A program made the translations under genes and the position numbers. DNA of 46,911 bases, taken from assembly GCF_003201875.1 (NCBI RefSeq), contig NZ_QJKD01000028.1:1-46911 (forward strand). The letters are read 5' to 3'. A model generated the notes under the pieces. That model saw only the letters and a list, made by a program, of their open reading frames with translations, ran no database searches and was not told where the DNA came from. Every line of letters starts with the position of its first letter. Position 1 is the first letter of the stretch. This stretch comes from Hungatella effluvii (GTDB lineage: Bacteria > Bacillota > Clostridia > Lachnospirales > Lachnospiraceae). Of this stretch, positions 7,654 to 15,219 are shown in pieces.

Positions 7654-10045
7654 AATTAAAAATTTTCGGGGATTAGAGAAACATAAATTTCAGTTTGATA
7701 ATAAATCATTGGTCATATTAACAGCGCCAAACGGAAATGGTAAAACATCACTCATAGATGCGATTGAGTGGTGTTTTACAGGAAACATTTATCGTCTGCA
7801 ATATGCGTTTGAAAAGCGTAATACAAATGCAAATGAAAGAAAACGTAACAGAGATGCAATTCTTAAGAATAAAAATCATATCGGGGAGGAAACAGTTGTT
7901 ACACTCAAAATGTTTAATCCCGAAGCGGAAGAAGAATATATCATTACACGGAAGCAGTCAGAAGATACTTTGGAAAACGATGGGGCAATTAAAATAGAGA
8001 TAAATAACGAGAAAATCAAGGATCCGGAGGTTGAACTTGCCAAAATCATAGATAAGAAAACATTTTATAAATATCATTTTTGCGATATGCAGAAAACTTA
8101 TAATTTTCTGCAAAGTAAAAGAAAAGATATGGAAAATGAATTCCAAGATTTCTCATCGGATTATTCGGAAGCAGAGAAGGTAGTAAACAATTTAGTTATA
8201 TACCAAGCAGATATAGAACAGAGAATTTCTGTGAAAAAAAACGATAAAGTAAAGGAAGAAACACTGGAGTCATATCGCACAATTAAGAGGAATTATGAAA
8301 GTGACAAAGATATTAAGCCATATTGTAAAGAAAAAATGTATGATGCGGAACTGACAAATGCGGGAGAAATGACAAGGGATCAAATCGACAGCCAGTTAGA
8401 AGTATTGTATGATTTGGGGCATAGGCAGGCGGTAGTTCTATTAGAACGGATAAAAGAGAGTGAAGAAACAGAGAAGTATCAAAAGAAACTGAATGTTTTG
8501 GTAGATGAACTGCGAACCAAAGGTCAAGTCATTGTGGATGCCATAAAGAAAAATGCATACAAAGAAGACATTCGGACGGCAGCAGAAGGTGTGTTGAAAA
8601 AGTATAAGGAAATCAGGCTGACAGAAGAAAACCTAGAAGGATATTGTAGTGAACTGTTTGAAATTAAAAGCGAAGATTTTACGGAAAAGTACTGGGTTGG
8701 AAGCAAAGAGCAATTGAGCGGAATAAAAGTACAATTAGATGATCTGAATCATGAAATAGGTACTTTAGAAAAAGGAAATCAGGTTTTACGTGTGATGTCC
8801 TCGATTACTATTGGGAGAGAAAATTTAATACAGTATCGGGAAGAGATGCGTACAAATAACCTGGGAAGCATAGTGTGTTGTCCAGTATGCGGATCAGAAG
8901 CCTTTGATTATATAGAAGAGCAGGAAATTGCAAAACTGGCGAGGGAGTACCTGGCAGAGAATAAGGATTTAATTGTAAAAAAGAAAAAAGAGAGAGATGG
9001 TTTAGAACAGAAGAAAAAAGAACTATTATTAGAGCAGATAAGAAAAGCAGAAATTGTATTAAGGCAAGCGATAGAAAATGCAGAAAAAGAAACGAAGTAT
9101 TTGACCAGTCTTTACCAAGAGTCAACGGTGTATTTTGATACAGTGAATGAACTGCACGAGAGGAAAGAAAAATATTGTATAGAGAATTTGGATACAATTG
9201 AAAAAGTTATGGCAGCTATCAATAATAATAAAGTTCTTGTGATGCCCTCAAAAGAAAAAGAGCAGCTACGGGATGAACTGAATCGGGTTTTTGCAATCGT
9301 AAATTATTCTTCAGAAAACAAAACAATGGAAACGCAGTTGATGGAGATGAGAAGCAGTATTGAAAAAGTTCCGGAGGATTTTATCTATAATGAAAAACTA
9401 TTGTCGGACAAGATATATTCTTTAAGAAGTTATCGGAATAATGAGACCTATTGGAATGTTTTGAAACAATTAGAGGATGCAGAGAAAAAGAATAAACGGC
9501 TGGAGGAAGAAATTAAGGAATTAAAGCAATTCAATATTTATGCAGAAGAACGTATAAAGCAGATTAATAGTGTAAAAACGGAATTGAAGAAAAAGGAATA
9601 TGCACAGGTTGGCCCATATTTGTATAAAATTTTTCGGAAGTTGTCTCGAGATGTGCAAATTGAGGGGATAAAAATAGAAAATGAAGAGGGAGGAGAGGTA
9701 TCTCTTTTGGACGAAAATGGATATTCTCTGTTAAATATGTTTAGTGATGGGCAGCTGAGTGTGTTTATGTTGTCCTATTTCTTAGGCAATATATTTAGAA
9801 TGAGTGGAATAGAGAAAATCCCGGTTTACTTTGTGGATGATATTACAGCATGTATGGATGATATTAATATGCTGGCTTTTTTGGATTTTATAAAATATCA
9901 GCTTTCAAGGAAGAATAGTGTAATGAAGCAATTGTTTTTTGTGACATGCGATAAGAGAATAGAGGGACTGATGAAGTATAAAATGGAGAGTTGTAAAATT
10001 TCTTATAAAGAAATCGGTATTCGAGATTTTAGAGACAGAAAATAG
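7634..10045 (+). CDS. Lamassu-like SMC/Rad50-type ATPase (LmuB-type)
   Basis: An 803-residue ABC ATPase with split head and long coiled coil. The N-terminal head has IEIKNFRGLEKHKFQF and the Walker A APNGNGKTS (residues 31-39, K37). Residues about 170-410 and 430-650 are Glu/Lys-rich coiled-coil arms separated by a zinc-hook-like CCPVC at residues 415-419, as in Rad50. The C-terminal head has the signature FSDGQ (703-707), Walker B PVYFVDD (730-736) and a late FFVTCDKR H-loop region in which no histidine is seen. The residue after the Walker B aspartate is Asp and not the usual Glu. In Lamassu systems this subunit senses DNA ends or structures and releases the nuclease. It begins 20 bp inside the upstream gene. 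RecN/Rad50 housekeeping roles are less likely given the operon. Confidence 0.78.
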   Translation: MLLREIEIKNFRGLEKHKFQFDNKSLVILTAPNGNGKTSLIDAIEWCFTGNIYRLQYAFEKRNTNANERKRNRDAILKNKNHIGEETVVTLKMFNPEAEEEYIITRKQSEDTLENDGAIKIEINNEKIKDPEVELAKIIDKKTFYKYHFCDMQKTYNFLQSKRKDMENEFQDFSSDYSEAEKVVNNLVIYQADIEQRISVKKNDKVKEETLESYRTIKRNYESDKDIKPYCKEKMYDAELTNAGEMTRDQIDSQLEVLYDLGHRQAVVLLERIKESEETEKYQKKLNVLVDELRTKGQVIVDAIKKNAYKEDIRTAAEGVLKKYKEIRLTEENLEGYCSELFEIKSEDFTEKYWVGSKEQLSGIKVQLDDLNHEIGTLEKGNQVLRVMSSITIGRENLIQYREEMRTNNLGSIVCCPVCGSEAFDYIEEQEIAKLAREYLAENKDLIVKKKKERDGLEQKKKELLLEQIRKAEIVLRQAIENAEKETKYLTSLYQESTVYFDTVNELHERKEKYCIENLDTIEKVMAAINNNKVLVMPSKEKEQLRDELNRVFAIVNYSSENKTMETQLMEMRSSIEKVPEDFIYNEKLLSDKIYSLRSYRNNETYWNVLKQLEDAEKKNKRLEEEIKELKQFNIYAEERIKQINSVKTELKKKEYAQVGPYLYKIFRKLSRDVQIEGIKIENEEGGEVSLLDENGYSLLNMFSDGQLSVFMLSYFLGNIFRMSGIEKIPVYFVDDITACMDDINMLAFLDFIKYQLSRKNSVMKQLFFVTCDKRIEGLMKYKMESCKISYKEIGIRDFRDRK

Positions 10046-10164
10046 AGAGTCGCTTGGTTTTAATAACTATTTATGTAATATAATAAATTTTATGACATAG
10101 AAGAATAACTTGAAAATACTTAGATTATAGCTAATTAATTTGTTGATGTTTAAGTGGAGGAAAT

Positions 10165-11499
10165 ATGGCAGAAAACCAAAACACAGAATGGAAAGAATCC
10201 TGGCGTGATGAGTATTTGAAATGGATCTGTGGTTTTGCAAATGCTCAAGGCGGCAAGATATATATTGGAACTGATGACAACGGCAATGTCATTGGCGTAC
10301 CAGACAGCAAAAAGCTGCTGGAAGATATCCCCAATAAAGTGCGGGATATCCTTGGCATTATCGTGGATGTTAATCTGCTGACACAGGATGGGAAAGATTA
10401 CATTGAAATATGTGTGAATCCAAGCAGTTATCCGGTAAATTATAAGGGAGAATATCATTATCGCAGTGGCAGTACAAAGCAGCTTCTTAAGGGAGCCGCT
10501 TTGACGGAGTTTTTACTATCTAAAACGGGATATAAATGGGATGCGGTTCCGGTGGATGGTGTTACAGTTGAAGATCTGGATAAAGAGAGTTTTGACATTT
10601 TCCGGCGAGAAGCTTTGCGTAGTGGCCGTATGACAGAAAAAGATTTGAACATGAGCAACGAACAGCTTCTGGACAGCCTCGGTCTTCTTGAGCATGGTAA
10701 GCTGAAACAGGCAGCGATTCTCTTATTCCATCGCAATCCGGAAAAATGGGTTACTGGCGCATATATTAAAATCGGATATTTTGGCGAAGGATCTGATCTG
10801 CGCTATCAGGATGAGATTCATGGCTCTTTGTTTATACAGGCGGACAGGGTCATAGAATTGATTTATCTGAAATATATGAAAGCCATCATATCTTACGACA
10901 ATGTCACTAGAATTGAGACCTATCCTCTTCCGAAAGCGGCAGTTAGGGAAGCGGTATATAATGCAATTATACATTCCAATTATGCGGCTTTAGTTCCGAT
11001 ACAGATTCGGATACACGAGGATGCGGTATACATCAGTAACGATTGTGTCTTTCCGGTAGGCTGGACAGTAGAAACTTTGATGGAAAGACATCGTTCACAG
11101 CCCTACAACCCCAATATAGCCAATGGTTTTTTCAGGGCAGGATATGTGGAAACATGGGGACGAGGAATAGAAAAAATCTGCGAGACATGTAAAAAACATG
11201 GTGTTCCAATGCCGGAATATACGCTTCACTTAGAAGATATTATGGTAAAATTTACACCTTACATGGGCACTAAAGTGCCAAAAAGACAAAATGGCACTTT
11301 GGATGGCACTTTAAATGGCACTTTGGAAGAAAAAATAATTTCTGTGATAAGCAAAAACTCATATATAACGCAGCAACAGATTGCACTCACACTTGATTGC
11401 TCCGAACGTAAAATAAAACGTCTTATGAAAACGATGCAGGCAGATGGAATGATTGAACGTGTTGGTGGGCGTAGATTAGGACAATGGGTTGTAAAATAG
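10165..11499 (+). CDS. AlbA_2 (Schlafen-type) ATP-binding putative transcriptional regulator
   Basis: 444 residues. Residues about 8-125 form an AlbA_2 domain (TEWKESW, FANAQGGKIYIGTDDNGNVIGV, EYHYRSGSTKQLL). Residues about 255-370 are an HATPase_c_4-like ATP-binding domain (PLPKAAVREAVYNAIIHSNY, NPNIANGFFRAGYVETWGRG). A linker made of three 12-bp DNA repeats (11291-11326) encodes NGTLDGTLNGTL, and the last ~60 residues are a winged helix (ITQQQIALTLDCSERKIKRL). Such proteins are common beside mobile and defence loci and are usually annotated as DNA-binding regulators; the biochemical role is not established. It lies 119 bp after the Lamassu-like operon on the same strand with RBS GTGGAGGAA, so it has its own start site or is a fourth gene of the island. 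Confidence 0.85.
   Translation: MAENQNTEWKESWRDEYLKWICGFANAQGGKIYIGTDDNGNVIGVPDSKKLLEDIPNKVRDILGIIVDVNLLTQDGKDYIEICVNPSSYPVNYKGEYHYRSGSTKQLLKGAALTEFLLSKTGYKWDAVPVDGVTVEDLDKESFDIFRREALRSGRMTEKDLNMSNEQLLDSLGLLEHGKLKQAAILLFHRNPEKWVTGAYIKIGYFGEGSDLRYQDEIHGSLFIQADRVIELIYLKYMKAIISYDNVTRIETYPLPKAAVREAVYNAIIHSNYAALVPIQIRIHEDAVYISNDCVFPVGWTVETLMERHRSQPYNPNIANGFFRAGYVETWGRGIEKICETCKKHGVPMPEYTLHLEDIMVKFTPYMGTKVPKRQNGTLDGTLNGTLEEKIISVISKNSYITQQQIALTLDCSERKIKRLMKTMQADGMIERVGGRRLGQWVVK
11291..11326 (+). repeat. Three tandem 12-bp repeats ATGGCACTTTNN
   Basis: ATGGCACTTTGG, ATGGCACTTTAA and ATGGCACTTTGG follow one another without gaps and encode the linker NGTLDGTLNGTL. A GGCACTAAAGTGCC palindrome lies just upstream (11266-11279), containing the same GGCACT word in both orientations. 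Copy number could change by slippage without breaking the frame. Confidence 0.8.
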
Positions 11500-11521
11500 A
11501 ACTTTGCTCAGAGAAAAAGAT

Positions 11522-12440
11522 ATGAAGAAAAAACTTCCGTTTAATCAGGAAATCTATCTGCCGGAATATTTCAGTGATACTGTTGCCAGAGCCTTTGAAA
11601 AAGAGTTCGAGCAGAGAATTCTATACTGGGATTTTAGAAATGTTCTTGACGAAAAGGTCAAAATGCAGATAGAAATACTTCTGAATGAGATTGTAAAATC
11701 AATAAAAAACAAAGAAGAGAGACGAAACGGGTACTTGCTTCCGCTCAAGTGCCTGTTTTGCTATACTGAAAAAATGGAATGAGAGATATCATGAAAATGG
11801 AGTTGGATCAAGAGCAGGAATACTTTTGTATGTTTAAAGAGGAATATGGCAATCCTTGTTTGAGTCTAAAAAATTTATCCTTTTTTTGCTGTAAGGTATT
11901 ATTTCTGAGAGCAGAGGAAATAAATTGGGAAGCCAATGTCTGGTTTACGGAAAGACTGAATATTTCGTCAGAGAGATATAGCCGAAGCAATGCTATTGAA
12001 AGTTTTTCTTTTTTAGATATTCATTTTAGTAAGAATCGTCAGAGCCTGCAAGGATATCTGAAATATCTCTTAACGGTCACTTCTTTAAATTTAGGAACCA
12101 TCCGTATTCATCATACTTATATCAAAGAGTTCTTGAGATTTTGCGAAGATTCTGAAAAGAATATAACAGATATTGAACATCGTTCTGTAGGGGATTATTT
12201 AAAAAATTGTCTATGCAGCATATTTCTGCCGAAAGTTATAATAACAAGCTACGTGTTATTTCGTCATTTTTGCATTATCTGCAAGTAACAGATTGTATCG
12301 GCGAGTTTTCTAATCCGATTCTCTTGTATTATAAGAAGAGATATCCAGTTGTGAATGAAATTGATAATCTGGATCAAAAACTCGATTTGTTAACCAGCCA
12401 TCTCGGAGAATTTCCAGATAATCTTCGTGTTATGAGTCTC
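11522..12440 (+). pseudogene. Tyrosine-recombinase-like integrase remnant, two frameshifts, C-terminal half missing
   Basis: Three consecutive open frames in different phases read as one protein once a single A is restored to each of two A6 runs (11769-11774 and 12201-12206). The joined sequence gives EKNGMRDIMKME at the first site and GDYLKKLSMQHISAES at the second, with FLRFCEDSEKNITDIE and LRVISSFLHYLQVTDCI between and after. This resembles the N-terminal and SAM-like core-binding parts of large tyrosine recombinases (TnpB of Tn554 is the nearest type I can suggest). The catalytic domain with the R...HxxR...Y residues is absent: the frame passes at 12441 directly into flavodoxin sequence. 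No RBS of note precedes ATG 11522; a TTG at 11504 is in frame. Homopolymer sequencing error is an alternative for the frameshifts, but not for the missing half. Confidence 0.65.
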
Positions 12441-12554
12441 ACAAATGCAGAGCTGAAGGGGTCCTGTAAGGGTGCTGTTTTGATGGAAGGCAGGCGATTT
12501 AACGCTGAGGCAGGAGTAAAGGAACTGAAGGACTGGGCAGAGAAATATAATTAA
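12441..12554 (+). pseudogene. Flavodoxin, C-terminal fragment
   Basis: The 37 codons TNAELKGSCKGAVLMEG...KDWAEKYN match the usual end of short flavodoxins (helix-strand pattern with SC.GA...EGR.FN and a final ELK.WAE). They are in frame with the recombinase remnant, so a fused open frame exists from 12207. The fragment fits as the continuation of the N-terminal piece at 4739-5011, with about 30-40 codons missing between. Base composition returns here to that of the flanks. Confidence 0.75.
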
Positions 12555-12558
12555 ATTC

Positions 12559-12593
12559 ATGACTATGTAATGTCATGTTTCCTGTGATACAAT
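12559..12593 (+). promoter_or_regulatory. Operator-promoter of the YafY-like regulator: ATGAC-N8-GTCAT plus TACAAT
   Basis: A perfect inverted repeat ATGAC-N8-GTCAT (12559-12576) is followed after 11 bp by a -10 box TACAAT (12588-12593) and no recognisable -35. The same arrangement with identical spacing occurs at 13521-13555 before the DUF3795 gene, with GTCATGTT and CCT.TG also conserved between them. A regulator bound where the -35 should be, probably the YafY-like protein itself, would explain it. Confidence 0.6.
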
Positions 12594-12612
12594 GTCATAG
12601 GGTGATAAAAAT

Positions 12613-13524
12613 ATGAAGATCGAACGCTTAATTGGAATTATTACAATCCTGCTGCAGCAGGACAAAGTGACCGCTCCGGAGCTGGCGGCGCGTTTTGAGG
12701 TCTCGAGAAGAACCATCAACAGGGATATTGAAGCGATCTGTAAAGCCGGGATTCCCCTGGTCACGATTCAGGGATTCGACGGAGGCATCTCCATCTCAGA
12801 CAGCTATAAGATAGACAAGACGCTCTTTACACAGGATGAACTGCAGACCATTTTAACCGGTTTAAAAGGCATTGACAGCGTATCCTCAAACGCATACCTG
12901 AGTGGAATTATGGAAAAGCTGTCGAGCAGGGAACGGCAGATTATCGTTGACGATACCATGGTGATTGACCTTGCGTCCCATTACCACGACGCTTTGACAT
13001 ACAAAATCGACCTGATTAAAAAAGCAGTCCGGTGCAGGCGCATGATCTCTTTCCAGTACTACAGTGAAAATGGGGAAAGCCAGCGCAGAATTGAGGCATA
13101 CCGGCTGATTTTCAAATGGTCCTCGTGGTACATTTTTGGATTCTGTCACAGCAGAAACGATTACCGTCTCTTTAAGCTGAACCGCCTATGGGACTTGTCA
13201 GTCCTGGAGGAAAACTTTGTTCCGCGCGAGATTCCGGAGAAACGGCTGGATTTTGATGCTTACTTTTCCTCTCATACGATTCGCTTGAAGGCAATATTTA
13301 CAGAAACGGAAAGGCACCGTCTGATTGACGAATACGGCAGGGACAGCTACGTGCCTTGCGAGAGCGGGGGGCTGCTGTTCGAATGGGATTTTGCGAGTTA
13401 TGAGAACATGCGGCAGTGGATTCTCAGCTTTGGCGATCAGGTGAACGTGTTGGAACCGGAAGAACTGAGGGCGGATATCCGACGGCAGTCTGAAAATATT
13501 TTGCAGAGATACCGGGAGACATGA
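12613..13524 (+). CDS. YafY family transcriptional regulator (HTH_11 plus WYL)
   Basis: 303 residues. The N-terminal helix-turn-helix (about 14-45) reads VTAPELAARFEVSRRTINRD, the standard HTH_11 pattern. The C-terminal half is a WYL domain with YRLIFKWSSWYIFGFCH in the diagnostic position, and a WCX-like extension ends the protein. WYL domains sense small ligands or nucleic acids. ATG 12613 has only a weak GGTGAT-type RBS (12601-12606). The stop codon overlaps the next operator (ATGAC begins at 13521). Both this gene and the following DUF3795 gene carry the same operator-promoter, so it is probably autoregulated and controls its neighbour. Confidence 0.9.
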   Translation: MKIERLIGIITILLQQDKVTAPELAARFEVSRRTINRDIEAICKAGIPLVTIQGFDGGISISDSYKIDKTLFTQDELQTILTGLKGIDSVSSNAYLSGIMEKLSSRERQIIVDDTMVIDLASHYHDALTYKIDLIKKAVRCRRMISFQYYSENGESQRRIEAYRLIFKWSSWYIFGFCHSRNDYRLFKLNRLWDLSVLEENFVPREIPEKRLDFDAYFSSHTIRLKAIFTETERHRLIDEYGRDSYVPCESGGLLFEWDFASYENMRQWILSFGDQVNVLEPEELRADIRRQSENILQRYRET

Positions 13525-13555
13525 CCCATAGCTGTCATGTTCCCTCTGCTATAAT
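13521..13555 (+). promoter_or_regulatory. Operator-promoter of the DUF3795 gene: ATGAC-N8-GTCAT plus TATAAT
   Basis: Inverted repeat arms at 13521-13525 and 13534-13538, then 11 bp, then TATAAT at 13550-13555. Spacing is identical to the copy at 12559-12593, and no -35 hexamer is present, which suggests activator-dependent transcription. Confidence 0.6.
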
Positions 13556-13579
13556 GGAAATCAAAAAGGAGATTTTATA

Positions 13580-13843
13580 ATGATTGAATCCAGATGCGGT
13601 ATCCTGTGCAGTTTGTGTGGTTATAAGGAGGAGATGGGGTGTAAAGGCTGCGTACATATTGATAAGCCATTTTGGGGTGACGGCTGTCCAGTAAAAACCT
13701 GCTGCGAGACCCGGGAGCATGAGCACTGCGGCCAGTGCGGGGACTTTCCCTGTGAGCTGCTGAAGCAATTTGCATATGATGAAGAGCAGGGAGACGGCGG
13801 CAGGCGGATTGAACAGTGCAGGTGCTGGAACCAGGGAAGGTAA
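13580..13843 (+). CDS. DUF3795 cysteine-rich protein
   Basis: 87 residues with 14 cysteines, in the arrangement of DUF3795 proteins: CGILCSLCGYKEEMGCKGC near the start, then GCPVKTCCETREHEHCGQC and FPCELLKQFAYDE. Such clusters are expected to bind zinc or an iron-sulfur centre. The biochemical role of the family is unknown to me. RBS AAAAGGAG (13563-13570) fits ATG 13580. It is preceded by the same operator-promoter as the adjacent YafY-like regulator and followed by a strong terminator, so it is a single-gene unit controlled with that regulator. Confidence 0.88.
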   Translation: MIESRCGILCSLCGYKEEMGCKGCVHIDKPFWGDGCPVKTCCETREHEHCGQCGDFPCELLKQFAYDEEQGDGGRRIEQCRCWNQGR

Positions 13844-13867
13844 ATGTTACCTTCATGAAAGAAAATA

Positions 13868-13920
13868 GATGCAGACGTAAGATCGGACAAGCCTGTCCTC
13901 TTAATCTTACGCCTGCATTT
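13868..13920. terminator. Bidirectional terminator
   Basis: The arms at 13869-13883 (ATGCAG.CGTAAGAT) and 13903-13917 (ATCTTACG.CTGCAT) form a 15-bp stem with one internal mismatch. T-rich sequence follows on the + strand (TTTTATTATT) and A-rich sequence precedes, so it can serve the DUF3795 gene and the convergent anti-sigma gene. Confidence 0.8.
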
Positions 13921-13965
13921 TATTATTACTCTGACAGTTTTTGCTTAGAAATTGATTGTGATATG

Positions 13966-15219
13966 TTACCGTGAAAGCGCGGATAATTTCGCGTCTTCCA
14001 CATACACACCATCTACCTTTTCCTGCTCTGCAAAGGAGATCACCTGGCTTACATTTCCCTGAATCATAACGCCGAAAACATGAATGCCATGATCCTTCAC
14101 ATAGGAAGCCAGTTCTTCGTAATATTCCTGGCCGATCCCGTTTACATCGGCCATGGCTGTTAAAAACTGCGGCCTGTCAGACATATACTGCAGCATGGAA
14201 GTAAAATGCTGTTCCCAGATTTCTGCCAGTGCTTCTTCGGCTTTCAGTTCTCTGGCCGGCGTTGGTCTCAGATATGGATACATTTCTTCCGGATAGACAC
14301 CTGCCTCTGAGAATACACCTGTTCCACCAGGGTCAAATCCGGCGACGTTCATGTTGTACCCTGGTTCACTGCAGGTTACGGCTGCATAGGTGATATCCAG
14401 ATTGCTCTGATCGGCCACCCACTGACGATACAGACTGCTGAAGGCCTCCAGGGACATGGGGGCGTCAAAGGTGATATAGGCGGCGGCCCAAGAGGAGGAA
14501 GGAAGCTCTTCCAGCTGCTCTAACTGGCTGTCGATTTCCTCCTGCGGCTGCTGATACACATCGTTTCCATCCTCATCCGTAGAGCAGAAGGTTTCTAATT
14601 TTCGGCCAAATGCATTCATAGGCGGAAAATGCCAGTACGTCTCCAGTACAGACCCTGTCCGGTTTAAAATATTGGAATAGTAACCGGTCAGGGAAGATTC
14701 GCTGCCCGCCATTTTCCCCCGCACGATTCTGCCGGAAAATGTTTCTTCGCGACCGTGGAAGAGATTGCTCTGGCGTATCTCCACATGATAGCTGCCCGGA
14801 AAGCCGGGGACCGCCTTGGCCCAATTCGTCGTATAGCCAGGAGAGTGCAGCTCGGTAAATACCGCCGCATCAATAAAAAACTGACCGTCTCCGCCATACG
14901 TTTCCTGATAACCGCGGTTCGGATTATAGAAAATACGGCTGCATATAGGGCCGGAGAGCAGAACCAGGACAGCCGCTGCCAGAAAAGAAATCAAAATGCT
15001 TTTCAGCAATTTCCGGTTCACCGTCTTTTTAATTCCCCTGATCTCATTTTCATCACTTTCAGTCATGAGTTCCTGAAGTCCCGGGCAGCTGTCATCAACC
15101 TGCGCCAGGGTGTATTCTTCCAGAAGTTCGAATTTCTCAAGCTCCTCCTCTACGAATTTTATCTCTTCCAAAGAGGCGGTTCCTTCTTTGTATCGCTGAA
15201 ACACTTCCTTAAATGTCAT
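13966..15219 (-). CDS. Anti-sigma factor, Sigma_reg_N / Sigma_reg_C type
   Basis: 417 residues: a cytosolic N-terminal part (about 1-70) with FKEVFQRYKEGTASLEEI, one transmembrane segment (about 71-90, LLKSILISFLAAAVLVLLSG), and a large extracytoplasmic domain that ends in a region resembling the anti-sigma C-terminal domain (DVNGIGQEYYEELASYVKDHGIHVFGVMI is its central run, given here as positions about 359-387). It begins 11 bp inside the ECF sigma gene with RBS AAGGAGG, so the two are co-translated. The cytosolic part should hold the sigma factor at the membrane until an envelope signal releases it. The signal is unknown. Confidence 0.8.
   Translation of the reverse strand: MTFKEVFQRYKEGTASLEEIKFVEEELEKFELLEEYTLAQVDDSCPGLQELMTESDENEIRGIKKTVNRKLLKSILISFLAAAVLVLLSGPICSRIFYNPNRGYQETYGGDGQFFIDAAVFTELHSPGYTTNWAKAVPGFPGSYHVEIRQSNLFHGREETFSGRIVRGKMAGSESSLTGYYSNILNRTGSVLETYWHFPPMNAFGRKLETFCSTDEDGNDVYQQPQEEIDSQLEQLEELPSSSWAAAYITFDAPMSLEAFSSLYRQWVADQSNLDITYAAVTCSEPGYNMNVAGFDPGGTGVFSEAGVYPEEMYPYLRPTPARELKAEEALAEIWEQHFTSMLQYMSDRPQFLTAMADVNGIGQEYYEELASYVKDHGIHVFGVMIQGNVSQVISFAEQEKVDGVYVEDAKLSALSR

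Larger units (their letters stand above)
5012..12440. mobile_element. AT-rich inserted island carrying a defence operon
   Basis: Everything between the two halves of the flavodoxin gene. The segment is visibly richer in A+T than its flanks, uses many AAA/ATA/TTA codons, and contains a Lamassu-like three-gene operon, an AlbA_2 ATP-binding protein and a remnant tyrosine-recombinase-like gene at its right end. No clear terminal repeats were seen at 4990-5015 or 12430-12445. About 30-40 flavodoxin codons are missing between the fragments, so the right end of the element and part of the target were probably lost together in a later deletion. Boundaries are inferred from where the flavodoxin reading fails and resumes. 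Confidence 0.65.

Noticed and set aside
5411..10045. Wadjet (Jet) or classical RecN/Rad50 operon
   Set aside because: There is no JetD-like topoisomerase or MukEF/ScpAB-like pair, and no SbcD nuclease. The nuclease-middle-ATPase order fits Lamassu/ABC-3C better.
11779..12288. An independent 169-residue protein starting at the ATGA overlap
   Set aside because: The sequence across both ends continues in neighbouring frames after restoring one A, so the apparent start and stop are frameshift products.
12207..12554. A 115-codon open frame that could be called one hypothetical protein
   Set aside because: Its first 78 codons continue the recombinase in a shifted frame and its last 37 are flavodoxin. 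It is a chance fusion of two remnants.
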